A DNA stretch of 64,000 bases from Cercospora beticola (Eukaryota; Ascomycota; Dothideomycetes; Mycosphaerellales; Mycosphaerellaceae). Each line of letters begins with the position of its first letter. The stretch's first letter is position 1. The stretch spans positions 1,922,001-1,986,000 of the forward strand of contig NC_088942.1 in the NCBI RefSeq assembly GCF_033473495.1, in the 5' to 3' direction. The notes under the pieces are model-generated. The model was not told the DNA's origin and did not search any database. It saw only the letters and a program-made list of their open reading frames with translations. The position numbers and the translations under genes are program-made. This document shows positions 33,188-46,541 of this stretch, one piece after another.

Positions 33188-33195
33188 CTATATAC
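33188..33195 (-). promoter_or_regulatory. TATA-like element of the eight-cysteine protein gene
   Basis: GTATATAG on the - strand, about 140 bp upstream of the ATG at 33053 and before the transposon boundary, so the gene keeps a short promoter of its own. Confidence 0.4.
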
Positions 33196-33339
33196 CACTG
33201 CCGGAACGGAAGAACCGGCAGTTAGGGCTGATTCCGGTTCATGCGAGGTGGCCACTATGCCATGCCAATCCGACACTAGCAATCTCTCTTTTCTCGCATA
33301 AACTCGCCTAAAAACGCAATAAAACAATGCCTCTAATAG

Positions 33340-33828
33340 TTAATAGCCTTTCTCTAGCTTGTAATTAGCCGGTAGCTACTTCTCTATTCTAAATCGTCTT
33401 TAATTTACCGAATTCGAATCGCCTTACCGAGTTAATTTATCTCTTAACCTATCCTTAGATACTATACGTTATAGTTCCTTAATTAATAAGAGTTATTAAG
33501 GCCTTATTCGGTATTATCTTAGTTATAGTATCGGTAGAGTTTATAGTTCTATTAATCTAGCGTACTTTATAAATCTCTCTAGCTTTATATATCTGCCTTA
33601 GTACTATAATATCGATTATTAAGCGTTTCTCCTTAGTAGTACCGAGCTTAACTATATATTCGTAAAGCGAGAGTAAGTTAGTATAGACAATTAATAGTAA
33701 GGCCGGTTTATCTAGTCGCTATAAGATTATAGATAGAGTAGTATTAATACTAAATACTATATTAATACTATAGCTAATAGTATATATCTCTAATATAAGG
33801 ACTAAGCGTATTATATATTTACTTTTAG
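33340..33828 (-). mobile_element. Ty1/Copia element, RNase H end (fragment)
   Basis: On the - strand the broken frame reads as a Copia-type RNase H: an ALEIY-like start, a YTNLLSLYEYIVKLGTTKEKRL block, IDIIVLRQ, then the INGxxNPAD-equivalent region and a VRRFEFGK-like end, with RIP stops. It ends near the block boundary with no 3' LTR recognised, so the element is truncated there. The last 12 bases (33817-33828) are one copy of a target duplication whose partner is at 41492-41503. Confidence 0.8.
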
Positions 33829-33892
33829 TATATTATTAAATTCTTAAAAAAGTAGAATAAACGCGCTCTAGTAGGCGACGACGACGACGGCG

Positions 33893-33910
33893 GGAGGCCT
33901 CGAGGCCTCC
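33893..33910. repeat. 18-bp perfect palindrome in LINE 5' region
   Basis: GGAGGCCTCGAGGCCTCC directly follows a GACGACGACGACGGCGG tract. The same palindrome is at 46483-46500 (copy 2) and, with one change, at about 53168-53185 (copy 3). It lacks CpA/TpG and so survived RIP. Confidence 0.9.
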
Positions 33911-36900
33911 TAATACGCGATAATACTCTCTAACTAATACTACGATACTATAAGTAGAGGAGAGAGCCTAGAAGGAGGAGGTTGCGACTCTAACTCCTAG
34001 GCGGCCTAAATCTACTTATAACTATCTCCCTCTAGCTAATAAGGCTAGAAAATAACTACTAATACTAATACTCTAAAACTAATAATCTAAAAGAACCTAA
34101 AAACACTTATAGAATAGATCTAGAGTTACCTCGATATCTAGATAACTCTTTCTCTCTCTCTAACTCTCCTTCTTCTCTAATAGGCCTAATAGGCCCTCCT
34201 CTACTTCGCCCTCTACTAGGAAGAGTCCTAGACTCTTTAAGCTATCTAGAAAACCCTCTAGAGCCGCCTAATACCTACTACTACTACCTCTAAAATATAG
34301 GCCTAGATAGCCTAAATTAGATATATAATACTAAGGCTCTAGCTTTAGGTATCTATAACTATCTTAGTAAAGATAGGAAACTAAGAAGAAAGGGAGATAG
34401 TAAAGAAAATAAGCTATAAAGAGCTTAGAAGGAAACTAGGAGTATAGTAGTTTAAGGCTATATAAAAGCTCCTAAGTAGAGACCTTAAAGTTATCCTCTA
34501 TAGAGAAGGAGAGAAAAGTAGGCTAGAGAAGGACTAGTCTTAGCTTAAAGCTATATACCTAGAAGCCTAGGTAGAGATACTAAGTACCTAGGTAATTATA
34601 TATAGTATTAGGATATCCTAGAAGCTAGAGGATATAAATAGCTAGGTCTAACTCGACTAAGATAACTTTACCTAGTTCCTAGAGAAGCTTAAAATTAGGA
34701 AGGCCTTTTAGCTTAAGAATTAGAGAGTAAGGGAAGAGACTAACTTCTTATTAGTAGTTATAGTAGTATAGGATAGACAAACTATAAGGGAAATATATAG
34801 GAGAGGTATTACTATTAGGTTAATATAGTATATAGTAGAACTATACTACTTATAGTAGAGGATTATATAATACCTTAAGTATAATAGCTTTAGGTATATT
34901 ACTACCTACTATAAAGCTATAGAAGATATATATAGAAACTATATAGAGAAGTATAGGACAGATAGCTATAAAGAGAAGAAAATTAAATACTATAACTATA
35001 AGGGAGACTATAAGATATACTCTCTCTAATATAGCTATAAAGCTACTATAAAGGCTAAAGTAAGAGCATTCTTAGAGTAGTTTAAAAAGTAATAGGAGAT
35101 AGCCTTAGGCCTAATATAAGGAGATAGTAATATAGAACTCCTAATCCTTAAGAGGAAAGCTCTACTAGCTAAGCCTCTATAGAGGGATATTAGATATAAA
35201 GGCAGGCTTCTAGGTACTATAGTAGTAGTAATAGCTAGTAGGAGGCAAGCAAGCAAGCTCTATTTCCCTCTTATATAGAAGAATAAGGACACCTAAGAGG
35301 TAATAAGCACCTACTAGGAAGATATAGATATTAACCTAATTAAGCTCCTCTCCTAAGAATTCTATAAATCCTATAAGTAGCTAAACTCTAATAATCTACT
35401 AATATAATATTAATAGGTTAAATACTACCTAAACTCTACTACTAGATAGCTAAGCTATAGAAGAGGCTATAGTAATAGTACTATAAGAACTATAGCTTAA
35501 TACTATAAATAGTAGGACTAAAGCTATAAAAGGATACTCTATAGTCCTCCTACCCTAGTAGAACTTAAGAGTAGCAATACTTATATTAGATAAAGTTAGA
35601 ACTAATAGCTAGAAACTACTCTTCTATAATATAGGTAACTTAGTAACTATCTAAGTCTAGATACCTATAGGAACTATCTCTATCTATAACTACTATAACT
35701 TCTTAGAGCTAATAAGCTATAGACAAGAAGGGACTATCTCTATACTTTAAGAAGTACTATTATAAACTCTAGAGGATATAAAAGCAAGCTATATAGTAGT
35801 AGGAGACTTTAACCTCTACTACCTAAAATAGAGAGGAAATATAACCTAAACCTAATATACTATAGTAGATAAGCTTATTAAAACAATTATAGAGGCCTAA
35901 CTATAGCTAGCTCTAGAGCTAGGGATAATTATATAGGAAAGATATATAGCTAGCTACTAAATACTAGACCTAGTCTTTATTAGCCTCTCCCTCTAAAACC
36001 TAATCTAAGAATATAAAGCTCTCCTAGAAGAGATATATAGCTCTAACTATATCCCCTTTAGGACAACTCTCTATATTAACCTCTAAGAGCTAAGAGGAAG
36101 AAGCTAGAGAAAGTAGTAGAAAGCTGCTAACTAGAACAGAATCTAAGACCTTATAGCCTAAGATACTAACTAACTTAACTAACTCCTACTTAATATAAGG
36201 GAATACCTAGATATACTAGCCTATAGAATATAATCCTCTATTTAGAGGATTATAGAGGAGACAGTTCTAATAGCTAGACTATTAAGCTATATAAAAATAG
36301 TATAGACCTAGGAATATAAGGAGGCTATAAAGCTAGTAAGAAGGAGAAGAAGAGAATAGAGGAACTATAAGATAGAATAGAGCTATAAGCTATACCTTAA
36401 AGTATTATATATAAGAAGTAAAGCTATAAGGAGAGAGCAGAACCTAGCTTAGAGGAAACTAATAAAAGAAGTTATAGAGGACTCTAAGAAAATCTAGAAA
36501 ATAGCTAAATAGGCTAGAGAGAGAGCTAACTAAAAGTACTAGCTACTATACTTCCTAAGCCTAGCCGATATAGAGTATAATAGAGATACTAATAAGAGGA
36601 AGACTATAATCCTAGTAAGATACTTCTTTCTAGACCTAAGGAAGGCAGACTTAAGTAATATCTAATATACCTAACTACTACTCTAATTCTAGATAGAGGT
36701 TAAGGTTTAACTAAAGGAAGTAGAAGGAGTCCTTAGGAAACTACCTAGCAATAAGGCTCTAGGACCTAACTAAATACTAAACCTCTTACTAAAAAAGTAT
36801 AGGGAACAACTTTCTCTAATCCTAGCTAAACTCTTTACTATATACCTAAGGATAGTATACTACTCTAAAGCCTTTAAGTATTCTATAATAGTAGTACTTA

Positions 36901-36969
36901 GGAAACTATAGAAGCTAGACTACTTAAAGCTAGGAGTATATAGACCTATTGCTCTACTTAATATAATAG

Positions 36970-37015
36970 ATAGATAATTCTTATACGCCGGTCTACCTCT
37001 TTTAACTAGAGTAAG
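36970..37015 (-). mobile_element. 46-bp LINE 3'-tail insertion with 15-bp target duplication
   Basis: The 46 bases are the terminal tail of this same LINE family in antisense. They are flanked by identical 15-bp repeats at 36955-36969 and 37016-37030. LINE copy 2 has the empty site (one copy of the 15-mer, no insert) near 43435-43450. It is an extremely 5'-truncated retrocopy. Confidence 0.9.
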
Positions 37016-38946
37016 TACTTAATATAATAGTAAAGGTCCTAGAAGCTATAGTTACTAAGAGGATATCTAAGAAGACTAAAGAAAGGAAGCTCCTCCTAGA
37101 AGAACAAATAAGTACTAGGCCTAGTAGGTCTACTACCTTAGTATTAGACCTTATTACTAAGCAAGTAAAAACTATCTAGGAAACTAAGCTAGGAGCTATA
37201 GTATCTATACTCTGCCTCGATATCTTAGAGGCATTTAATAAGGTCTTCTACTAGAGGCTACTTTATAATATTAGAATAAAAGGCTTCCTAGACTATACTA
37301 TTAGATTTATCTAATTATTCCTCTAAGATAGGACTACTTGCCTAAGGCTTAGAGACTTTATAGACTAACTAAGGCTCTAAAATATAGGAATTCCCTAAGG
37401 CTCTACTCTGTCCCTAATCCTCTTCCTCTTCTTTACTTCTACTCTGCTCCTAATACTCTATAAAGAGACTACTTTAGCAATAGAGTTTATAGATAACTCT
37501 AATATCCTTATATATAGTATATTAATAGAGAATAACTATAGGCAACTTAAGAAAGTCTACTAGAAATATAAAGAATAGGTAAGGAGATATAGAGCAGAAT
37601 TTATACTATAGAAATATTAGCTAATCTACTTTACTAGAAGCAGGAAGTATAACTTTAAGGCTATAGTCTAAATCTAGAGATTTAATAGAGAACTACTACT
37701 ATTACTTAGACTCCTCGGAGTATAGGTAGATACTAAACTTAAATAGGGCCTATATATTAAATAAATAGCAGAAAAGAGAGCCTACTAAATACAATTACTT
37801 TAGAGACTATATAAGTCTATATAGAGAGTATCCTTCTAAAAAGCAAGGCACCTCTATATAGTAGTAGTAAGACTAGCTATTACCTTTAGCTACTAAGTCT
37901 AGTCTAACCTAGAGAGTATATAAAGCTACTATAGGAACCTTACTAAACCTATTAAGAAGATCTAGAGAGAGGCCCTAAGAAACATTATAGGAGTATATAA
38001 GTTAGTTATAACTATAGTTCTAGAGAGAGAAGCAAATATTACTCCTCTCTATTTATATATCTAGAACCTAGCTAGGCAAGTATCTAAAAAGCAAGATACC
38101 TAACCTATATACTAGTATATTAAAGACAGGTATAGGGAGATTAAAAGATAAGTATAAGTAGGAAAGAGAGCTAGGCAACCTATACTACTAACCTAAACTA
38201 GATAGGAGGAAATCCTCTAAATAGTATAAGGCTAAGAAATAACGATATAGGTATACCTAGGCAGTAAGGTATAGTAGGCTAAATACTAGTAGGATAGAAG
38301 ATAGAAAAGAAATAAGAAAGAGAGAAGAGTAAGAGTAGGAGAGGAATAACTACTAGTATAGAAAACTACTACCTTCTCTGCTATTAGACTAACTCTATAT
38401 AAAGGACTTACTAGACTAGAGAGTATAATAGTTATACTCCTAAGGATAGAGTATATTAGGATAAGGTAATACTTTACTAGAAGGAGAGTCCTAGGTTTTA
38501 TACTAGACTACGAATATAGGCAGAGTTATAAGACACTAAAATATATATATATATTCTGCCTAAAATAGAAAAAGAGAAGATACTAGCTATTCTAGGTAGA
38601 GGCATCTATAAACTAGAAGGATCTAGCTAATATAAAGAGAGAGCTATATATAATAGTAAGATAGCTTATCTAAGAAGAGGTCCTAGACTAATTCTTACTT
38701 ATAAGAGAAGAGATATAGGAGGAAAAGAGGAGAGAGAAAGGGAAGGATAGAGCCTAGTAAGAGGAGGACTTACTAGATACCTAGTATTATCTAAAGGAAA
38801 ATAGAAGCGAAGGAAGCGGCTACGTAGGCTATAAACAAAGAGATATACGAGGGTTTTTCGAAGGCTTTTCCCTTAACCGAAATCTATAGAGCGTGCTGCT
38901 TACTCTAGTTAAAAGAGGTAGACCGGCGTATAAGAATTATCTATCT

Positions 38947-41503
38947 ATTATCGTACTAATACTATTCGGAGATATTTAGTTCGAGGCTATTCTAACTAAT
39001 ATACTATTCCTCTAGTATATATAAGATATAGATAAGCTTAATATTATACTTAATAACCGGAAGAACCTACTAATCTAAAGCGAATATAAAGTTACTATAC
39101 CTATCGTTCGTAAATAGAGTTACTCTTAGCTATTACTCGACGAATATATCTATCTAGCTATATATAACTTCTCTAAGAGCGAGTTAAGAACGCTATACTA
39201 CCGATTCGGCTACCTCTCTATTAATAAGCTAGCTACTATACTAGACCGAATTAGTACTAAATATAATAAGTATACTCTCTAGCGTATTACTAAGTACTAT
39301 AAGTTATATTAATTCTATAGATAAGTACCTAGGCGATTTAAATTTACTCTCTATAATAATAATATTAACTTTAATACGGAGGTTATCGTTAATATTATAT
39401 ACCTCGGATAGCCTAAACGACTAGTTCTATACGTCGTTAATATAGCTACTACTTTCTAAGCTATACGATTCCTATCTAATATAACTACTAAAGTAGTTTA
39501 GAATACCTTACGTACCTACTAGATTAACGTCTATTAAGAGCTACTAGAATATATTATCTACGACGCTAGTACTAACTTCTATATAGATAAATTCTAGTAG
39601 TATATAGCGGCTATAAATATTACTACTAAAGAGGTACTTATAGAGGTATATAATAGTATTAGTAAGGTCGAACGATACTATATACTACTACGACAAGCGT
39701 TCGATATTATTAAAATAGAAACTAACCTTCCGAATAATATAGTATTATAAATAGCTATTAAGGCTATTAATAATACTACTAGACTCCGAGGTTTAGTACT
39801 AACTTTACTAGTATTTAGTACCTATCTATAACTACTATTAATAAGTATACTAACGCTAGATATTAAATAACGAGCTCTCGCTATCTATAAAGCTATAGCT
39901 AAACTTAAATACTTTTAATTAAAACGATTAATACGCGACGCTCTAAATACTTATAATAGCTCTAATTTACTCGTAGTAAAGAAACTACTACTAGGAGATA
40001 AAGTACTTATTTAGTATAAACTAGGTTAATAGACTAGCTCTTACCTACTAAACTATATTAAGGACGAAGACTATACTATAGAACTACCTAGTAGACCGAT
40101 ACGATTTAGAATTACTTTAGTTAAGCTATACTTAAGTAATAATAACGAGATAGAGGCAGAGGCTTATAACTCCGAATATAATTAACTAGAACCTAATAAT
40201 AACGATAGCGATTACGAGCTAGAACCGCTAGTAGTACTATAGAAATATAGAAAGCTAAAAAAGTTAAAGAATAAGCTAAAATAGCTAGCAGAGGCTATAG
40301 TTAATACTAAGGAATAGCGTACTATAGACGAATTAATTAGATTAAGAACTACTAAGGTTATTACTAAACTAGATTATCTATTTAAGATATTAACTAAAGT
40401 AGAGATTAAAAGCCTAATTAATAGAGTTATTATATTTAAACTTTACGACTACTAGAGATATAGTAACTACCGACTATTTAAATTACGTATAGTCTATAAG
40501 ATTAAGAAGTAGAGTAATAGACAACTCTATAAGAAATTAAAGCTTATTATTTAAGAATATAACGACTATAATAAGGAAACGATTCTAATATAGTTACCGA
40601 TAATCTAGCGAGTATTATAGCGAGTAATTATTAGCCTAGCTATAAGTCTAATTAAGTAAGGTTTTACGCTAGAATTACGCAATATTAGCTAAGTATATAT
40701 CTAGTTAACTACCGAACTAAACCGAGTCGTTTTAGCGTTATTACTTAAAGAACTAGAACGCGACTACTATAGAATAATTATAAGAGTTATTCTACTACTC
40801 TATAGACTAGTAGAGTTAAGTACGTATTAGTTTAATACGTATAGTAACTACTATAAGGATAAACTCTATATAGTAAATAGGTCGTTTAATCTATACTTAC
40901 TAATTACTACCTCCGAATTATCTAGAACTAGAATCGTTAGAATATAAACCGATAATATACTAATCCTTACTAACTAAGAGTTCTAGTAAGTAGAGGCTAA
41001 CTACCTTATATTTATAAGTAAACCTAAGGAATAACTAATAGCTAATACGCTCTTAATCTTTAATAGATATACTATATTACTAGATAACGATAATATCTAT
41101 ATTATACTAAAAGGATAAGGTAAATAACTTAGCTTTATTTATAACGTCGATAGCTATATAGTATAACGAGTATAAGGTACTTACCTAGTATCTATATATT
41201 AACTAGAAGCTACTTTTAACTTCTTAGTAGTAGCTTAATTAAAGATACTAACCTCTAATAATATTAAGGCTCTTAATAAGCGAATCTAATAGTAAATAAA
41301 TAACCTTAACTATAGTTTAATATACTAACTACTAAACCTTAATTCGATAGTATTATATATCTTTATTAATAGCTTATTCGTAAATAATAAGGACTTCTTA
41401 TTATAAATCGGTTACCTAATCGTTATTAGTACCGAATTAACTACTACTAGCTTATTTACTATAACTAGTAATATCGTTTATTAGAGCTTAACTAAAAGTA
41501 AAT
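38947..41503 (+). mobile_element. Ty1/Copia element, integrase to RNase H start (inverted segment)
   Basis: On the + strand the broken frame runs from the end of the protease region through an integrase (a YRFGYLS-type GAG-pre-integrase block near 39200, integrase core near 39450-39600) and a Copia reverse transcriptase (about 40300-41200), to the start of RNase H (SLTKSK near 41485). The rest of the RNase H is at 33340-33828 on the other strand and the protease is at 46542-46738, also on the other strand. The three parts form one Copia element only if this segment is turned around. Confidence 0.82.
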
Positions 41504-44500
41504 AGATAGATAGATAATTCTTATACGCCGGTCTACCTCTTTTAACTAGAGTAAGTAGTACGCTCTATAGATTTCGGTTAAGGGAAAAGCTTACGAAAAA
41601 CCCTCGTATATCTCTTTATTTATAGCCTATATAGCCGCTTCCTTTACTTCTATTTTCCTTCGGATAATACTAGATATCTAGTAAGTCCTCCTTTTACTAG
41701 GCTCTATCCTTCCTCTTCTCTCTTCTCTTTTCCTTCTATATCTCTTCTCTTATAAGTAAGAATTAGTCTAGGACCCCTTCTTAGATAAGCTACTTTGCTA
41801 TTATATATAGCCCTCTCTTTATATTAGCTAGATCCTTCTAGTTTATAAATACCTCTACCTAGAATAGTTAGTATCTTCTCTCGTTCTATTTTAGGCAGAA
41901 TATATATATATGTTTTAGTGTCTTATAACTCTGCCTATATTCGTAGTCTAGTATAAAACCTAGAACTCTCCTTCTAGTAAGGTATTGCTTTATTCTAATA
42001 TACTCTATCCTTAAGAGTATAACTATTATACTCTCTAGTCTAGTAAGTCCTTTATATAGAGTTAGTCTAATAGCAGAGAAGGTAGTAGTTTTCTATACTA
42101 GTAGTTATTCCTCTCCTACTCTTACTCTTCTCTCTTTCTTATTTCTTTTCTATCTTCTATCCTACTAGTATTTAGCCTACTATACCTTACTGCCTAGGTA
42201 TACCTATATCGTTATTTCTTAGCCTTATACTATTTAGAGGATTTCCTCCTATCTAGTTTAGGTTAGTAGTATAGGTTGCCTAGCTCTCTTTCCTACTTAT
42301 ACTTATCTTTTAATCTCCCTATACCTGTCTTTAATATACTAGTATATAGGTTAGGTATCTTGCTTTTTAGATACTTGCCTAGCTAGGTTCTAGATATATA
42401 AATAGAGAGGAGTAATATTTGCTTCTCTCTCTAGAACTATAGTTATAACTAACTTATATACTCCTATAATGTTTCTTAGGGCCTCTCTCTAGATCTTCTT
42501 AATAGGTTTAGTAAGGTTCCTATAGTAGCTTTATATACTCTCTAGGTTAGACTAGACTTAGTAGCTAAAGGTAATAGCTAGTCTTACTACTACTATATAG
42601 AGGTGCCTTGCTTTTTAGAAGGATACTCTCTATATAGACTTATATAGTCTCTAAAGTAATTGTATTTAGTAGGCTCTCTTTTCTGCTATTTATTTAATAT
42701 ATAGGCCCTATTTAAGTTTAGTATCTACCTATACTCCGAGGAGTCTAAGTAATAGTAGTAGTTCTCTATTAAATCTCTAGATTTAGACTATAGCCTTAAA
42801 GTTATACTTCCTGCTTCTAGTAAAGTAGATTAGCTAATATTTCTATAGTATAAATTCTGCTCTATATCTCCTTACCTATTCTTTATATTTCTAGTAGACT
42901 TTCTTAAGTTGCCTATAGTTATTCTCTATTAATATACTATATATAAGGATATTAGAGTTATCTATAAACTCTATTACTAAAGTAGTCTCTTTATAGAGTA
43001 TTAGGAGTAGAGTAGAGGTAAAGAAAAGGAAGAGGATTAAGAATAGAGTAGAGCCTTAGGGAATTCCTATATTTTAGAGCCTTAGTTAGTCTATAAAGTC
43101 TCTAAGCCTTAGGTAGGTAGTCCTATCTTAGAGGAATAATTAGATAAAGCTAATAGTATAGTCTAGGAAGCCTTTTATTCTAATATTATAAAGTAGCCTC
43201 TAGTAGGAGACCTTATTAAATACCTCTAAGATATCGAGGCAGAGTATAGATACTATAGCTCCTAGCTTAGTTTCCTAGATAGTTTTTACTTACTTAGTAA
43301 TAAGGTCTAATACTAAGGTAGTAGACCTACTAGGCTTAGTACCTATTTATTCTTCTAGGAGGAGCTTCCTTTCTTTAGTCTCTTTAGATATCCTCTTAGT
43401 AACTATAGCTTCTAGGACCTTTACTATTATATTAAGTAGAGCAATAGGTCTATATACTCCTAGCTTTAAGTAGTCTAGCTTCTATAGTTTCCTAAGTACT
43501 ACTATTATAGAGTGCTTAAAGGCTTTAGAGTAGTATACTATCCTTAGGTATATAGTAAAGAGTTTAGCTAGGATTAGGGAAAGTTGTTCTCTATACTCTT
43601 TTAGTAGGAGGTTTAGTATTTAGTTAGGTCCTAGGGCCTTATTACTAGGCAGTTTTCTAAGGACTTCTTCTACTTCCTTTAGTTAAACCTTAACCTCTAT
43701 CTAGAATTAAGGTAGTAGTTAGGTATATTAGATATTACTTAAGTCTGCCTCTCTTAGGTCTAGGAAGAAGTATCTTACTAGGATTATAGCCTTCCCCTTA
43801 TTAGTGTCTCTATTATACTCTATATCGGCTAGGCTTAGGAAGTATAGTAGCTAGTGCTCTTAGTTAGCTCCCTCTCTAGTCTATTTAGCTATTTTCTAGA
43901 TTTTCTTAGAGTCCTCTATAACTTCTTTTATTAGTCTCCTCTAAGCTAGGTTCTACTTTCTCCTTATAGCCTTACTTCTTATATATAATACTTTAAGGTA
44001 TAGCTTATAGCTCTATTCTATTTTATAGTTCCTCTATTCTCTTCTCCTTCTCCTTACTAGCTTTATAGCCTCCTTATATTCCTAGGTTTATACTATCTTT
44101 ATATAGCTTAATAGTCTAGCTATTAGAACTATCTCCTCTATAATCCTCTAGATAGAGGATTATATTCTATAGGCTAGTATATCTAGGTATTCCCTTATAT
44201 TAAGTAGGAGTTAGTTAAGTTAGTTAGTATCTTAGGCTATAAGGTCCTAGATTCTATCCTAGTTAGTAGCTTTCTACTACTTTCTCTAGCTTCTTCCTCT
44301 TAGCTCTTAGAGGTTAATATAGAGAGTTGTCCTAAGAGGGATATAGTTAGAGCTATATATCTCTTCTAGGAGGGCTTTATATTCTTAGATTAGGTTTTAG
44401 AGGGAGAGGCTAACAAAGACTAGGTCTAGTATTTAGTAGCTAGCTATATATCTTTCCTATATAATTGTCCCTAGCTCTAGAGCTAGCTATAGTTAGGCCT

Positions 44501-46541
44501 CTATAATTGTTTTAATAAGCTTATCTACTATAGTATATTAGGTTTAGGTTATATTTCCTCTCTATTTTAGGTAGTAGAGGTTAAAGTCTCCTACTACTAT
44601 ATAGCTTGCTTTTATATCCTCTAGAGTTTATAATAGTACTTCTTATAGTATAGAGATAGTCTCTTCTTATCTATAGCTTATTAGCTCTAAGAAGTTATAG
44701 TAGTTATAGATAGAGATAGTTCCTATAGGTATCTAGACTTAGATAGTTACTAAGTTACCTATATTATAGAAGAGTAGTTTCTAGCTATTAGTTCTAACTT
44801 TATCTAATATAAGTATTGCTACTCTTAAGTTCTACTAGGGTAGGAGGACTATAGAGTATCCTTTCTTAGCCTTAGTCCTACTATTTATAGTATTAAGCTA
44901 TAGTTCTTATAGTACTATTACTATAGCCTCTTCTATAGCTTAGCTATCTAGTAGTAGAGTTTAGGTAGTATTTAACCTATTAATATTATATTAGTAGATT
45001 ATTAGGGTTTAGCTACTTATAAGATTTATAGAATTCTTAGAAGAGGAGCTTAATTAGGTTAATATCTATATCTTCCTAGTTAGTACTTATTACCTCTTAG
45101 ATGTCCTTATTCTCCTATATAAGAGGGAAATAGAGCTTGCTTACTTGCCTCCTACTAGCTATTACTGCTACTATAGTACCTAGAGGCCTGCCTTTATATC
45201 TAATATCCCTCTATAGAGGCTTAGCTAGTAGGGCTTTCCTTTTAAGGATTAGAGGTTCTATATTACTATCTCCTTATATTAGGCCTAAGGCTGTCTTCTA
45301 TTACTTTTTAAACTACTCTAAGAATGCTCTTACTTTAGCCTTTATAGTAGCTTTATAGCTATATTAGAGGGAGTATGCCTTATAGTCTCTCTTATAGTTA
45401 TAGTATTTAATTTTCTTCTCCTTATAGCTATCTATTCTATACTTCCCTATATAGTTTCTATATATATCTTCTATAGCTTTATAGTAGGTAGTAATATACC
45501 TAAAGCTATTATACTTAAGGTATTATATAATCCTCTACTATAGGTAGTATAGTTCTACTATATACTATATTAACCTAATAGTAATACCTCTCCTATATAT
45601 TTCTCTTATAGTTTGTCTATCCTATACTACTATAACTACTAATAAGAAGTTAGTCTTTTCTCTTGCTCTCTAATTCTTAAGCTAAAAGGCCTTCCTAATT
45701 TTAAGCCTCTTTAGGAACTAGATAAGGTTGTCTTAGTCGAGTTAGACCTAGCTATTTATATCCTCTAGCTTCTAGGATGTCCTAATACTATATATAATTA
45801 CCTAGGTGCTTAGTATTACTACCTAGGCCTCTAGGTATATAGCTTTAAGCTAAGACTAGTCCTTCTCTAGCCTACTTTTCTCTTCTTCTCTATAGAGGAT
45901 AACTTTAAGGTCTCTACTTAGGAGCTTTTATATAGCCTTAAACTACTATACTCCTAGTTTCCTTCTAAGCTCTTTATAGCTTATCTTCTTTGCTATCTCC
46001 CTTTCTTCTTAGTTTCCTATCCTTACTAAGATAGTTATAGATACCTAAGGCTAGGACCTTAGTATTATATTTCTAATTTAGGCTATCTAGGCCTATATTT
46101 TAGAGGTAGTAGTAGTAGGTATTAGGCGGCTCTAGAGGGTTTTCTAGATAGCTTAAAGAGTCTAGGACTCTTCCTAGCAGAGGGCGAGGTAGAGGAGAGC
46201 CTATTAGGCCTATTAGAGAAGGAGGAGAGTTAGAGAGAGAGAAAGAGTTATCTAGATATCGAGGTAACTCTAGATTTGTTCTATAAGTGTTTTTAGGTTC
46301 TTTTAGATTATTAGTTTTAGAGTATTAGTATTAGTAGTTGTTTTCTAGCCTTATTAGCTAGAGAGAAGTAGTTGCGGGCGGATTTAGGCCGCCTAGGAGT
46401 TAGAGTCGTAACCTCCTCCTCCTAGGCTCTCTCCTCTACTCGTAGCGTTATAGTATCGGTCGGGAGGTATTATCGCGTATTAGGAGGCCTCGAGGCCTCC
46501 CGCCGTCGTCGTCGTCGCCTGCTAGGGCGCGTTTATTTTTC
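41504..46541 (-). mobile_element. Tad1-like LINE, copy 2
   Basis: Same family as copy 1, on the opposite strand. The 3' tail with ATCT units is at 41504-41560 and the 5' palindrome at 46483-46500. It lacks the 46-bp insertion and so shows the empty site. It is RIP-mutated slightly differently from copy 1, with a few CpA/TpG left. Copies 1 and 2 form an inverted repeat around the Copia segment. Confidence 0.88.

Larger units (their letters stand above)
33829..38946 (+). mobile_element. Tad1-like LINE, copy 1
   Basis: A non-LTR retrotransposon about 5.1 kb long. Landmarks: a GAC-triplet tract and an 18-bp palindrome in the 5' region (33893-33910); an ORF1 zinc knuckle of the fungal CX2CX3HX6C type at 34988-35032, with all Cys/His codons turned to Tyr codons by RIP; an endonuclease GDFNL motif near 35795; reverse transcriptase landmarks (YRPIALL near 36940, LDI..AFNKVF near 37215, F(I/V)DDS-like near 37485); and a Cys/His cluster near 38510. 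The 3' end is a conserved 60-bp tail finishing in ATCT repeats. RIP stops occur throughout. It carries a 46-bp insertion at 36970-37015. Its two flanks do not match each other (see the inversion finding). Confidence 0.88.

Noticed and set aside
45137..45358. A 73-codon frame present in all three LINE copies (also 35035-35256 and 51822-52043)
   Set aside because: It is antisense to LINE ORF1 just after the zinc knuckle. Its recurrence reflects shared LINE sequence, not a separate gene.
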